Origin: Edolisoma coerulescens
Taxonomy: Eukaryota > Chordata > Aves > Passeriformes > Campephagidae
DNA: 64,000 nt
Assembly (NCBI GenBank): GCA_013397115.1
Contig: VWZW01007169.1
Coordinates: 2,011,451 to 2,075,450, forward strand
Reading direction: 5' to 3'
A model generated the notes under the pieces. The model was not told the DNA's origin. It did no database searches and worked only from the letters and a program-made list of their open reading frames with translations. Positions 35,838-48,399 of this stretch are shown piece after piece. Position 1 is the first letter of the stretch, and every line of letters begins with the position of its first letter. The position numbers and the translations under genes were made by a program.

Positions 35838-38474
35838 GGCTGGTAAACAATGTTAAATTGGCTTCCAACTGAAATACATTGTAGTTAAATTTCTGATACA
35901 ACTGTAATTGAAAGAGATTAGAAAGCATTTAGCTTCTGCTTCTTAAAATGTGTGTGCTTTGTACAGTGACAACAGCATCCTTTTAACTAAGCAGTTTATT
36001 TTTTTTCCTGTATGTGTACTAACTCAGTAGAGCAGGAAAACATCTTTAGAAGAGGAAAATATGACTGTAAAATGATTTTTAAGAGTTCATTTGAAGTCAG
36101 TCAGGCACAACACCTAGAAATGCTTTAAATTGGATTTTTTCTTAAATCAGATTTCAGGCTGACAGTGTCCTATACTGTTATGCCCAGAATTATAAACTGG
36201 AATTCTGTTGCACTTTGCCTATCGCCACTCTCAAACAAGTGCTGCATCTTTTTCCCTTTGCACAAGCATTAATGCAACAAGAATAGCTCAGTTTGTGTAC
36301 GCTGAGCCTTGAAGAAAATTGAGTATATTTTAAAAAGGGTTTCGGCTTCTAGAAAATTACATGACAAGACAGTTTTTATAAGGAAGGGCTGGGGTATGTT
36401 CAAATGGAGGCCAGGCTCAGCAGGGCTGTTGGGAAGAGCCTGTGAACCCCTGCCTTGCTCGTTACTCCCCAGGCGGGGGAAAGCAGCCCTTCCTCTTGTC
36501 CCCTTTTTGCCCCTGCTAACGATGGCACGGGCGAGGCGAGGTCGTGGTGAGACAAGAGCAGCACTGGCCTTTCTGCAGCAGGGCTCAAAGTGCTCCTTGT
36601 GGGATAATTGACACAGTTATGCAATTACGGACACTTAGCATGAGGGTGGATGAGCTCTTGACCAAAGGGGTTGATCGTGTCATGCTTCTCGCTTGAAATA
36701 AATATTCAATACTGCTTAGCTATATGGTTGAGAGAAAATGGCCAGCTGCAGGAACCTGAAGACATGAGTTTCCAGATTAGCATCCTGTCCGAGCACAAAA
36801 TGTAGAAATGTGTCCAGGGAAATGCAGATAGGTAAAAACACATGGTCCTGAGAGACCCCAGCCTGTGCTGTAGCTTATGATACTTCCTGTAGCATCCTCC
36901 ATTCTCATTCCAGGTTTGGCGTCAAATGAAGTTGACCCAAAACATAAGTACCAGTATTAAGGCACAGTAGTGCCCTAACAGACTATTCTGGTAGCTAGGA
37001 TTTCTTAAGGTGAAACTCTCATTCTTTACTTTTCAGAGAGATGAATAATGGCAGACAAAGCAAATCTGCTGCTACCTGTCTCTAGCCTTTTGCTTCATCT
37101 GAACTCCTGTGGCTTCCCCTCTCTGAATGTCAGCAGTGCCATTGCCCAGGTCCTGCTCCATCTCCATGCTGAGCCTTTACCCACCATCTGATTCATCACA
37201 GCGATTTTTCATCTCAATTTGATATGTGAGCTGCTGGCTCCACTGCTGTGTCACGGCTGTCGCTAATTTGGCATGACTCGCATTGTGGTAGGTTATTCAG
37301 TCTCTGTTTTTTCTTTTTAAGAGTTTTGAACCTGAGTCCACCTCCTAGGTAGGGCATTGTCCTCACTTAACACAAGCACTTTACTGATTTTGCTGTGTTG
37401 TGATCACAGAGTTAGTTTTAAAATAACATTTGTGTCTCCTACCTGCATTTTCTAAGGCAGTAGTTGCTTGATGAAATCAAGGATTGCTGCTAGACTCTTC
37501 TGCTGGAAGTGCCTTCCTCACTCTTGCCTGTAGCAGGGAGGCTCACTTCACTAAGCTCTCCTGGATTTTTTATTTATCGAGGTTTTGTTTCTATGATTCA
37601 GTTGTCCTAAAGATCTTTTATCCATCAGTAAGAGATATTACTGAGCTTTTGAGGTTTCTCTGTGATGAGAGCATGACAATGGAGTCTGCAGGTGATGTAT
37701 TCTGGTGCTCTTTTCTGTGAAGGCTGGGGGCCTGCGATCCTGGTTTGTTTTTCAGGACAGGTCAAATACACAGCTATCCTGTTCTTTGGTGTAGTCCTTA
37801 AGCATTTCTTAAAATCTTACCATGGTTAAGTTAGTTGCTTTCTGCAATCTTTTGTAGCTCTTCTTTGTAATAAGCAAGTTCCATTATGATAATTCATTAT
37901 TATAATTCACCTGGTAATTTAATATTTTGATCAAATTACCTTTGAACCCTGAGCCTTTGAGTGTATTTTTCTGACTTGGATGATCTTCCATATACAGCCT
38001 TCAAGAGAATACTATTTAGAGGGTTTCAAGCTAATCATTCAAATGAGATCTTTACAAAATTGCTAATTAATCACTTGTTTGAACCTGGAGTGGCTTTTAC
38101 ATCAGACTGACCATTTCAACACAACTGAGCCCAGGGTGAGCATCCTGTAACTGTCCCCTTTAGTCTCCCAGTTGACTGCACACTGTAGTCTTTGTGAGCT
38201 TACATTTCTGCACGTATTTTCTATGATTCTGTGTCTTTTCTTTCCTCTTGCTTTGAGTGAAGGAGTTGTTCCTTTTTATTTAGAAAACATGCATCTTCCT
38301 CAGGCTTTCATGTTGTACTTCTTACTCTCCTTGCTAAACATACCAGCTACTGCTATCAGCACTGAATCTGAACTTCTCTGCCATTTGAGGACCCAGGGTG
38401 CCAGGTATTGTCTCAGGATGTCATTACTCCTGCTCTCAGTATTTTTGGCCAGAATTATTTCTGAGCAATTCTTT

Positions 38475-38502
38475 AAAAAAAAAAAAAAAAGAGAGAGAGA
38501 GA
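38475..38502 (+). repeat. A16 run followed by (GA)n
   Basis: Sixteen A are followed by about six GA units. It could be a retroposon tail, but no body is recognisable upstream. Confidence 0.85.
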
Positions 38503-39889
38503 CATTCAAGCATTAGCCCTTTCTTCTTTATTCCTAGTAAATCCTGTTTCTTTAAGTCTTGTTTTGCTCCTGGTGGGCTTCAGTGGGAGAAGGTTCCTGC
38601 TGTAGATTTCAGTGGGTTGCACAGGGCTCTTGCTTAGGAAGCCACCAAGACCTCTCGAATCTTTATGTTCTTTACTGATGTTAGTGTTTAAAAAAAAAAA
38701 AAGGCAGTAAATCAGGTTGGCATTAAAAATATGCCTTTTCAAGGTGACTGTAGTGAGGTTTCTATACCTGTAATTTTTCAATTAAACTTTATTTACATAT
38801 AAAAAAATCAAGGAACATGTTCCTCTTGCAAGTCTTTCTCAGCATCCTGGTAATTTTGAATGAGCTTACCTACTATTTTCTTCTTCTTTTTTTTAATACA
38901 GTAAGAGCCTTGCAACTATTTTTGGACCAGCTTTTTTTCAAGTGCTCAGTCACATTTTAGCTACGTGAGGTTCATGAGGAGATACATAGTTTCAAAGAGA
39001 AAGCGAGCTCTGAACAATTTCTTGTCTGTAGGGAGATTTGTATGTATGAACTCCTTTTCTCCCTATATTCCCATGTCTAGAGTAAGATACTATTTCAACT
39101 TACAAAGCTTGTTTTGCCTCCATCTTGAGATCATTATACTTAATGATTCTCATTGCTACAGATGCATTTATACACTTTAAATTTGTTTCAGTTCTAGCAG
39201 TGCCCACAACAGGTGACAAGAATTTCCAAACACTTAAATGCAGTTCTGAGGAGTTTATAATCATCTGTCTCCAGGAATCCACATCTGATGCTTGTTCTAA
39301 CTGTCTTGCTGTCCACTGAGGGGAAATATCTGTTGGAGAACCACACAAGCTCTAGGGGTACCTGTGTCCTCTCCATCTCAAATAGATTAGAAGTATCTCC
39401 TGCATGTCTGCTTGGATGGGTTTGCTTTATAAGAAAATATGATTTGATCAAACACAGTTGCTTTAGGTTGTGGTCAGGTTCCAATACTCCCTGGTTAAAC
39501 AGCAAAGCACAAGACCTCCAGTTCGGAGATTCCTGCTGGAGGCATTGCCCCTCAAAGGCATTTCTGAAACACTAAACCCCAGGTCCTCTGAGGTGAATGA
39601 GTATTTACCTTGTGCCTTGATAAAATCAGTCTCACTTCCTGATGGAGCTCTGTCACAACAGAAATGATGTTGCTCTGCAGATGTTAAAATAGCACAGCTT
39701 TGCTTCCTACAAGCAAACCCAGTGTTGCTCCACCAGCCCATCTCCTGCATGTAGGGGAGCCTACATCATCAACAAGAGATGTTATGCCACTTTCTGCTTG
39801 CAAATAGAAATGTACTTGCTTCGATTTCCCTCTGTAAATGCTTTGTTCTATATTTCAGCACATTTTAAGCTTTCTATTCTGTGTTAGCA

Positions 39890-40180
39890 GTTAGAATTTT
39901 CAGATTGGAGCACAGGTATTACAGAGGAGGGCCAGAATTAATTCTGTGCTAAAAGAGCTGTTCTAAACAGAAATTGTGCTGATGCACTTTCCCTTTTCAC
40001 CTTACAGGGGGAGATTATATATGCATCACCTTGGGTTTACTGTAGGCTGTGCAAATATCCCTTTTGCAACAACTTGAGGCTATGTATGCCATATTTAAAT
40101 ACTACAAATATGCAGTTATTATGAGCATGCTTTACTGACGTGAACTGCTTTGATCAAATGTTCACTAGATACTGTGACTG
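39890..40180. promoter_or_regulatory. candidate conserved element with a good 3' splice-site-like tract
   Basis: CTTTCCCTTTTCACCTTACAG ends at about 40008, a strong acceptor-like pyrimidine tract. The following sequence meets a stop quickly in at least one frame and has no recognised exon. The next 160 bases contain ATATATGCATCACC, TGTGCAAATATCCC, a TATTTAAATA core and ACTGACGTGAAC, a CRE-like core. It could be a lncRNA exon start or an enhancer. Both are inference. Confidence 0.2.
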
Positions 40181-43100
40181 AGCAGCACAGGAACACACAA
40201 AGCATTAGCTGATATTGCTAGTGAAAAACAGAACCAAACAAAGCCAATGTTATGTAGCACAGTCTACTCTGGAGATAGCATTCCTATTAAGAGTGTGGTT
40301 ATTAAGTTCAAAAAACCCAAATACATGTACTCATTTTTAAGGTTTAATCTCGTCCTTCAGAACCTTATATGAGCCATTAGCACTAAGAAGAAATCTACTG
40401 TCAAGAAATTGCAGTAACGGACTAAATTGAAAGCAGAATGGGAGAGTCTTTTTGCTCCACTGTGCCAATTATGTTGCCACTTTTGTTTCTGCACTGCAAG
40501 ACTGATAGGGATCTACAAATGCTTAGATCCCAAGGGATTTGAGCACGTCTGGTGAAAATTGGAAATCAATAGGAGTCTATAATCGCAACCAAACTGCATC
40601 ATTTTCATGGGGGTGAATGATGGCAGCTATCCAGAGATGCCAAGGACATGGGTCCATCAAGTGTATTTGTTGGAGCCTTCTGCTCAACATGAGAAGTACA
40701 AGGTCCTGATTTCTTGGCAAATTAAGCATATGACTTGCCTCTCAATTAGCAAGGGAAGAGAAAAATGTTCACTGACCTTTCCATTCAGATGACTATTTTG
40801 TAGCTAAAGAGGAGGATTCATTTTCTGGATGTGAATTTTAAAGGTATTGGCAGTCTTGCTGAGGAGGCAAACGTTTAGTTTTCAGTCCTGTCACTAGACT
40901 GCAAATTCGTCTCAGGTCTGGCTTGAAGCAAGTTTCATCTGCAAAGCTGGGAGGTAATTTAGTTTCCAGGGTTATTCTGTCCTGGCTTTTGCTTAAGCAA
41001 AGGCTACCAATTCAGTGTGACAATGAGAATTGCTATCCACTAGGGGCCAAACTATGCCCACCAAAGGCTTGATTTCCTTTCTGAAGCACGTTTCTTCACT
41101 AGCAGTTGAAACTGCATGCTTTCTTCTTGGTTGTTGATTTTTTTTTTTTGAGCCCACTGCTTGATGTATTCAATTCCAGACTGTCCTTGAGCTCTCCAAG
41201 TCTCAGCCTGAATCCACAAGATGCAGTTCACTTGTTCTAGAGAAATGTGCAGCAATTATGAATATTATGACTGTGTTTGTCTATAGGGCAGGCAGGCAAG
41301 ATATAAAAGTCAGTCTATTGATGACAAAAGAGATGTCAGTTTTCAGAGATGGGGGAAATTATGTCTATTGAAGGCTCAAATGCAATTCTTTCAATGTGTG
41401 TAATAGCTGAAATGATCCTGCTCCCATGTTGAAGAAGGGATTGTGAAAGAGCTCAACAGGAGATGGCTCGGTAAAGGTCTGATTCAAAGCTCAGTGAAAT
41501 CACTGGGCAGTCCTTCAAGCCAGACGTCCTCCTGGACCGTGTGCCCCTTGTACATCCCTCTGCTTCCTTCAGTGTTTGAGAAAACTGACAAATGGAGGAA
41601 AGCACAACTGAGACACATCAAAGCACACACCTGTTTAAACGTCAATGTTCTTTGTGGTCACTGGCAGGCAAAATCTAATGCTGCAGGCTGTTAATGGGAA
41701 CTTGGCATAACCATTATCATGTATCTTTCCATAGACTCCAAACCCAAGGATTCTGAGGTTGTTCTTGAGCTTTTCTTTCTCCCACAAGGTACTAACAAAT
41801 GAGCTATTGGATTAGTTACAGCTTTCATTAAAATGTAATTAAAAGATGTCATACTTTTATAGTCAGACTCAGCTGTAGCCAAACATATGGGCATGGTAAA
41901 ACATTTCACAGAACTGAAAGATTTTGTGGTCCTGCTGAGAAAATGATAGCCTTACAGCTTCTCACTTAATTATTTTAAAATTAATAATAGCAATTGTTTA
42001 AGTTCCCCTCATTCTAACAGAGCAGCTTTTAATATTCCTGGCTGAAACGCTCAGTGGTGAAGGTAGTTACTCTGCTGTGGATGTGGAGAGCAGCTCAGGG
42101 TCCTCAGTCCTGCTCAGTACTTACGAAAGATGTCTTGGCACCTTGTGCACATGCATGAAACATTGCAGGTGCTCAGGGGAAGGGACCTGAAGCCCTGCCA
42201 CCCCTGTCTGGGGAGGACATCCTGGCTGCCAGGTCCGACATACTTGCTGTGTTCTCCACTGCTGGAGCTGTGCCGTTGGCAGATTACTCTGAGATGGAGA
42301 CAGGCTGGGATGTTGAGTATTTAGGTCACTTCCCTAGAATGGGAAGTATGTCTGTGGCTTTATTAGAGTAATTTGAAGTTGTACAAAGTCAAATAGCTGA
42401 AAGAGGAGGGAGATCTCTGCTAATAGCCTGGTCCTGGTGCAGTCGGGCACAGGAGCTGCAATTCAAGTCCTTGCTCAAGAGCAGGGATCCCAGCAGGGCC
42501 CCCTGTGTCACAAAACACTCTAGGTTATACAGTTTTCCATGCTGGGTCTGTGCCTTGGCATAAGCACCAGTGCCTGGGTGTGAGGAGGACGTTCCTGTGT
42601 GGGTGAGCCTTGCCCTGGGCTCCTGCTGGCTGCAGCTCTCCGTGCATACATAGGAGTAAGCACTGCTGCTTACAGTCCTCCACAGAGCTGGCTGTAAACA
42701 AGTGGTGGGAAATTGTTAGGGGAAACCAAGGGTCTGTGAGCCACGGGTCTCAGAGATTATGAGACACTGGCCTCCTCTGCCTGGACGGCTGGAGATGGGG
42801 AGCCAGGCTGCCACCCAGGACAGGGCTGGGCAGAGAGTGGTGCCAGCAGCGGGGGGGTGCTGAAGCTGCTGCATCTTGGAGTGCAGGGGCACTCAGTGTG
42901 ATCCCCACAGCACCCCTGCTCTGCCTTCTCCTCTGCATCATCCTGAACGCCAGTCAGGGCAGGACGCCTTGAAGGGACACCTTGGGATGCAGACTTCATT
43001 CCCCTCATTTTTCAGAAGAAAATAATATTCAGCTTCTCTGAAGATGTTATCTATATGCAATGTTCTCTGTACCCCACTCTGGGAGACAGCTAGGGCACTT

Positions 43101-44804
43101 TGAATTATAAATGCAGAAAGAGTTCATTCTCTGAAAGTAGTCGGGGGGATGCTCATTTATTCTAAAAGGTTCACAAATTTTAACATGGATTCAAAAATTT
43201 AATTTAAATATGCATTACTTATTGTTATACACTTTTTCCACTTGCTTGTAAAACTTGTTCAGAAATGAGAAATCACATTCTGTACCCATTGCAGGAGGAA
43301 AAAATATAATAAACAACCTCACCGCAATCTATTTGCATGGATTACCTGAACATTTATAAGTAACTAATCTGTTCAGGGGAACCAGAATCAGCCCTCATAC
43401 ATGAAAAATGCAGAAGTTGCAAAATATAATTTGAGAAGGAATTAATGACTCTTCAGTAGAATCACATATTGCTAGACCCAGGAAAAAAAGACTTTGTCAC
43501 CTTGTATGTAATGGGATATTGAGAGTACTTGCTCAGTGTAGACACTGCAGTTGTTACGTATGCAACACAAGCAGCCCTACTCTTACTGGTGTTAATTAAT
43601 TATCATTAATATCTGGGTAACAAAGGGATGAAGACAAGGCAGAGAGGTTTCTCCATGTCAGCAGCTCCTGCATGTGTGCCCCTGCCAAAGTCCTGCTCAG
43701 CCAGAAGTGAGCAGCCAGGTGCTCCCACCCTGCATGCACCTGGATCATGCAAGAGCGAGACTGTCACCAATGGGGGCCAAGATAAAGATTTCTGTGGGAG
43801 AATAAGATCAGTAGCATTGGCAGGATTTGGAATCATAAGAGAAAGAAGTACATTTCTGCACTCTTGTGACTGGTACAAGGAAAATGTTTCCATTTCACAA
43901 GAGCTGTTTTCCTGGAGGAAGCTATCAAAGTATTACTTTAAACAAACTATCTCCTTCAAAGGACGGAACCAAACCTATTTCATCATGTGTGTAGTTTCCG
44001 AAAGGCCTGAGTGTGAGCCTGAGCCCTCCAAATGCTGTGAATCAGGGAAGGCTAGAACATAAAACTGGCTCAAATATTCAGAAGTTAGAAATTAAACAGG
44101 TTATAGTAAAGTCAGTTTTATTTGGGGCACGAATTCCAAATAAATGATACAGTGTGGGACTGACTGCTCAGTTATCGTGGACATCTGTCTGGAGATTATT
44201 CCTTAACAAAAGAGTCTTAGAAATCGCTCATATAGTTTGTATTCATGTCAGGTTTTGGTCACAGACAAATTCACACATTCAGCAATGTAGTTAATCTCCT
44301 AGATACCCACCACAGAAGAATAGGGATTAATACATTTATCTTGTAAAACAATGCAGTCCTCCTCTGAATTACAACCAGAAATTAGACTGGAGTTACCAAA
44401 TATGCTCAGTTGAGGTTATGACTCAAGTCACTGCATTGTTAAAATTCCTATCTCTTATCACCTCACGTTTTGAAGGCTGAAGCCATTGAGTGTCAGCTGC
44501 CAACTGGGTTTGCTGGAGTCAGGGAAGTGCCTTCTCCAGCAGAGACTTTCTGCACAAGGGCTTTGCCTTGCAAGTGTTATCCGCAAGTCCAGAAAAGGTA
44601 TCGGGAGACGCCCCTGGACTCAGTGATCCATAAAACCTTTATGAAAGTCAATGACTGCTCCGTCAGGGATTGAAGCCATCATTTACATGGCATGCCAGCA
44701 GTGATAAATCCGTCCCGCAGATGTGTGGAGGACTAGTGGGTGTCATGCTGTTTGCCTGCTGAAGTCTCTGTTAAGCTCAGAAAACCTTATGCTAATCTCA
44801 ACCT
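40181..44804. other. intergenic, no supported gene
   Basis: AT-rich with a GC-rich patch at 42,400-42,980 (overlapping minus frames, few CpGs). The 144-codon plus frame at 43628-44062 begins with ATG but overlaps a minus frame and resembles nothing known. GATTCAAAGCTCAGTGAAAT at 41,482 resembles a diffuse repeat seen in reptile and bird genomes. No RNA gene was recognised. Confidence 0.55.
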
Positions 44805-44870
44805 AAAAAAAACCCAAAACAAACAAAAAACCCCCAAAACCAAAACCCAAACAAACAAAACCAACCCACA
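44805..44870 (+). repeat. A/C-rich low-complexity tract
   Basis: About 66 bases of A and C in AACCC, CAAAA, ACCCCC and CCAAA units, the longest of the four such plus-strand tracts. The minus strand has four runs of three or more G separated by T-rich loops, so a weak G-quadruplex is conceivable. Confidence 0.8.
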
Positions 44871-45029
44871 GTAGAAATCAAAAAGCCACTGCTATCTGTA
44901 AGGGAAGAAAATTTCCTAGCTTGTAGTGTTGGAGAGGGGAGAGAGGAAGGGCTCCTTCATTTCCTATTCCTTCTGAATGTATGTGGCACATATATTTATA
45001 GGTTAATGGTACCTTAGAGGAAATACAAA

Positions 45030-45600
45030 TCTCGCAGTGATTAACAGAATTTTTATTTTCTACAAGCCGTGTTACAAAATCCATATTGTTCCTGCCTCCT
45101 AAATGATAATTAATCTGCTGGTGTGCGTTGTCCGTCTCCAGATTTCCACAGCGCGACACTGGCATTTCTCATTAAAATGAATCCTGGAGGCACTTTGTTG
45201 TTGTTTAGACTGTGAAAACCACTGGCGGGTTTTTTTCCCCCTGTATGTTTTGTAAGTGCTAAACGCAGGAGGAATTTAGCACATTCTTTAAAGGACTGCA
45301 CATTAATAATACATTCTCGACCACAAAAAGAAAGTCAAACTGCTAAATGGTAGTTGTTTAAGTCAACAGCATACAGGAAAAGGCACTCTCCCTTTAATCT
45401 TTGCTACAAAGGAATGCCCTTGTAGTCGAGACAGTATCATCTACAAGTCGACCAATTCTTGCTTGATGAGTTGCTCTTGTGCCTTTTAACAGTGCTTTAG
45501 GGGGTTATTTCAACAGCATTGCAGATGACAAGGCTCAGATTAGTGAAACTTTTCAATTCCATCTTTGTTTTTGAAAAGGCTGCCTGCTGTATGAGAGCAC
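45030..45600. promoter_or_regulatory. candidate conserved non-coding element
   Basis: A long repeat-free segment with retained CpGs in AT-rich surroundings (GTGTGCGTTGTCCGTC and CAGCGCGACAC, 45,120-45,160), a TAATTA core at 45107-45112 within TGATAATTAATC, CATTAATAATACATT near 45,302, and two GTCGA motifs at 45425-45429 and 45447-45451. CTTGTAG at 45419-45425 pairs with CTACAAG at 45441-45447. No coding frame was recognised. This density of unrelated unique motifs without repeats is typical of conserved enhancers; conservation was not tested. Confidence 0.35.
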
Positions 45601-46339
45601 TTGTAAGGCCTTTTTATGCATCTCAGTCTCTTGCCATAGGTAATTATTTATTAATGTAAACCCTGCAAGAAAGATTGACTGTGTCAAGAAGAGAGCAAGG
45701 AAATAATAACCTAATAAAATTCTACCCTGATGCCCTTGTCTGATCCCAGTATGAGAGTCAGTAGTTCTGTCTTTTTACCACATGGCATCAGCTAATTCCC
45801 AAATTCAAAAGCAGTTTTGTTCAGTAGTGCTAAGACTGTACCAAAACAGTCCCGCTAGTGGGGTCGTGTTCCTGCCAGCTGATCAGTGTTGATAACGTTA
45901 GTGCTGCTCTGCCTCTAAGCCTGTGGCAATGCTGCACTATTTACACAATACAGAGGATTAGGGTTCGTGCAGCCACTGGTGGTAGTCTGAAATCAGCTGT
46001 CACATGGATAAAATGAACAGGGGAATACATGCAAGGCCAGTGGGTTTACTTTGGGTTTAGGTTTTGTTTTCACTCCTAACCCCAACAGTGCTGTACGCTT
46101 CTCTCCCAAGTTGCTGTGATTTCAACTCCTTCTGCTTTGTGCTTGGACAGGCAGCGCTGCCTCTGCTGCCTGCTGGGGCTCCAGGCCCTGCCCGTAGGTG
46201 TAGAAGCTACACCCTGATACAGCAAACCTTGGGGCTCAGAGGAGGAGGCTGCAATGCTCCTCACTCCATTTGGCAGTGTGGTTACTTTCTGATTATCTAT
46301 ACGTTCCGTGAGCTACAGTCTTCTGTCTGGGTTCTGACA
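45601..46339. other. intergenic, no gene seen
   Basis: AT-rich to 46,130, then a small GC-rich patch (46,140-46,260) with overlapping frames. Nothing was recognised. Confidence 0.6.
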
Positions 46340-46344
46340 CAGCT

Positions 46345-46545
46345 GTTTAGGGACCTTGTTGTCCATGAATGTGCTCGAACACTTCTTGCATCTGCTGACA
46401 TGGTCTGCCTCCATGTTCCTGCAGCAGCACCTCCCACAGGTTTGCTGCTCCCTGTGTAAGGAAGTGCTTTCTTTCACCTCTTGTGAATTAATCTTCATAT
46501 TCCACCAGATACGTCCTCATTCTCACACCACAGGGATGAATTCTG
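46345..46545 (-). mobile_element. old CR1-family LINE fragment
   Basis: Read on the plus strand this follows the antisense of the CR1 3' region in order: GTCCATGAATGTG, GTCTGCCTCCATG, CACCTCCCACAGGTT, GTGTAAGGAAGTGCTTTCTTT, CTTGTGAATTAATCTTCAT and CGTCCTCATTCTCA. These match by eye the old CR1 block that reads TTGTCCATGAATTTG, then TTCCACAGGTTAACTAC, then GTGAAGAAGTACTTCCTTTT. The element is therefore on the minus strand, truncated at both ends and highly diverged. CR1 is the main LINE of birds and other sauropsids. Confidence 0.6.
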
Positions 46546-47520
46546 ACTAAAACCAGGAGGCTGCTTTGCACTTGTTCCACTCACAAGGAGTAGACAGGCT
46601 TTATTAAAAACTAAATTTAAATCTTACAGCTCTGTGGAGAATGAAGGTAGAACGAGGTTTGCACAGGCTCCTGGCAGACAGGAAGGTTTTGAGCTGTCAG
46701 GTTTTGAACAGGCAGAAGTTTTGCAAGGGCTCTTAAATTGAACATGTAAATGTTCAGTTTCAAATGACTCTGAATATAGCTTCTTTTGGTCATTTTAGGG
46801 AGGGTTGTTCAGATCACACAAAGCATCAGCTTCCAAATTTTATTTTGTCTTAACTGACAAGTCAGCTGTCCACTTAGTCATGCTATGTGGCAGAGGGACA
46901 ATGTGGCTTCATAAGGTAAAGTTTCCCTTATGCAGAAAAACTTTGGGTTAGTTACAAAGCAAAACTTCATGATCTCCTTCCTAGGTTTTTGATTTATTTT
47001 TTATTTTTTCCCCCAATGGCAAAATGCCCAGTGCAAATCAAATCCTTCAATTCAGTTTCCAAAAAAGAAGCAGCTATCCTGTATGCCTGAAATATTAATT
47101 AAAAAGAAGCAAAAAGAGAAAGCTTTGGACAGATCCCAAACCAGCTACTCAAATATAAATGTCTGCAACTGTCATATGAACTTCTCAGTAAATGAAACTA
47201 TAATCCCTCCTTCCTAACGTGGAAATACTACTTGATTAGCCCAATTAAGAGCAGATTTCTGACAGAATATTACTTTAGGGTGTAGTTTCCTTAAGGATGA
47301 AAAGATGCCAATTTAGAAACAACTGTATGCTACTCTTGTTAATAAAAAATAGAAACAAGGAATGACATAGTAAATTAACCATTGGAATTACACATTGGCC
47401 TGAGTTTCCTTTCAAAGCAATATAAAAGATGTAGAGCAATTAGGCTATTTTTACATGGAGTGATTTGGTAAATCAATATCCTCCATTAAACTTTTAATTT
47501 GCACAAGTAGAGCACTGATG
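46546..47520. other. intergenic, no gene seen
   Basis: AT-rich, no frame above 100 codons, with T-runs near 46,998-47,010. Nothing was recognised. Confidence 0.65.
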
Positions 47521-47521
47521 T

Positions 47522-47566
47522 ATTTTGGTTTGTTTGGTGGTGCGTTGATTGGTTGGGTTGGTTTTT
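47522..47566 (-). repeat. G/T-rich tract (A/C tract on the minus strand)
   Basis: TTTGGTTTGTTTGG, then several GG-containing units to GGTTGGGTTGG. It is the same low-complexity class as the plus-strand A/C tracts but inverted. Many GG pairs with short loops would permit a two-tetrad G-quadruplex. Confidence 0.6.
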
Positions 47567-47874
47567 ACTGCTCCATTTTAAGGAACAGTTCCCTTGAACG
47601 AACCCCCTTATTTGACCCTGATAACCTCTATTTTTTTGATATTATTCTGGTTTGCTGTCCTAGTGGTCTGTTTGTTGACGAGAGTTGTTTTAAGAGGCCT
47701 GTCTGTGTTTAATTCTGCTGCCCATGCATGTGAGCATCTCTGAGCTGCCCTCCTATGCAGTTAACTGCGTGTGGTAGCCTGGGACCCTCACTGCTCCAAG
47801 CTGCCTGGGTTTTGGTTTATTTTAAACACTCTTCTTTGCTGCCCCATTCCCAGGTTAGCCTGAGATCTCCTTGC
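47567..47874. other. intergenic, no gene seen
   Basis: Ordinary sequence between the G/T tract and the tandem repeats. Nothing was recognised. Confidence 0.6.
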
Positions 47875-47902
47875 AATTTGTGAATTTGTGAATTTGTGAA
47901 TT
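47875..47902. repeat. 8-bp tandem repeat, about 3.5 copies
   Basis: AATTTGTG repeated, the last copy partial. Confidence 0.9.
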
Positions 47903-48005
47903 CTGCATACAGCATAGAGAGAGCCTGTTGGGAAGCCGTGCCCCTTGAAATGCCCGTGGGCAGTGCTGCAGGGCTGCGAGGGCTCCCTTTGGGGTGAGCA
48001 GGAGC

Positions 48006-48053
48006 ATGTGCCAGCAGGATGTGCCAGCAGGATGTGCCAGCAGGATGTGCCAG
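48006..48053. repeat. 13-bp minisatellite, about 3.7 copies
   Basis: Unit ATGTGCCAGCAGG is repeated perfectly at 48006, 48019 and 48032, with a partial copy at 48045-48053. Because 13 is not a multiple of three, each copy shifts the reading frame, so it is not a protein repeat. It lies in a GC-richer patch (47,930-48,170). Confidence 0.92.
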
Positions 48054-48399
48054 GCGGTGCCAGCAGCCTGGGAAGTGCCTGGTAGCCGTGGGGTGAGCGC
48101 TGATGGGACGCACTCTGCTCTCGCCCCAGGCACGGCCAAGCTCCCCTTGCCATGTGCAACGTGGGGAGCCAGTTTCAAAACCTTTATTGTTTTGTACAAT
48201 ATAGTGTAAATATTTAACAGGGTTGCTTAAAGTTCTTTGTGTTTGCTTAACTGAATCAAGGCAAGGAACATCAATTTTCTGGGAAGATTTCTGCTCTGCA
48301 CGATCAACAGAATTTCATATTGAAAGATAGTTTATCCATGCAGTCACGCTTATTTTCCAGTTGCCCAAATTAAGACAATCTATAAAGAAATGTTCATTT

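Larger units (their letters stand above)
35311..39889. other. intergenic, no supported gene
   Basis: A TG/TA-rich stretch lies at 35767-35837. A GC patch at 36,400-36,610 is followed by an AT-rich, CpG-retaining stretch to about 36,740 (CAATTACGGACAC). A-runs and GA units lie at 38475-38502 and an A-run at about 38,690-38,701. Frames are short and overlapping. Positions 39,180-39,700 look like unidentified old repeat or ordinary sequence. Confidence 0.55.

Noticed and set aside
43628..44062. 144-codon plus frame beginning with ATG
   Set aside because: It overlaps a minus frame, has no recognisable domain, and the composition changes sharply along its length.
47788..48199. Frames with repeated HPAGT-type peptides
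   Set aside because: They arise from the 13-bp minisatellite read in shifting phases, not from a protein repeat.
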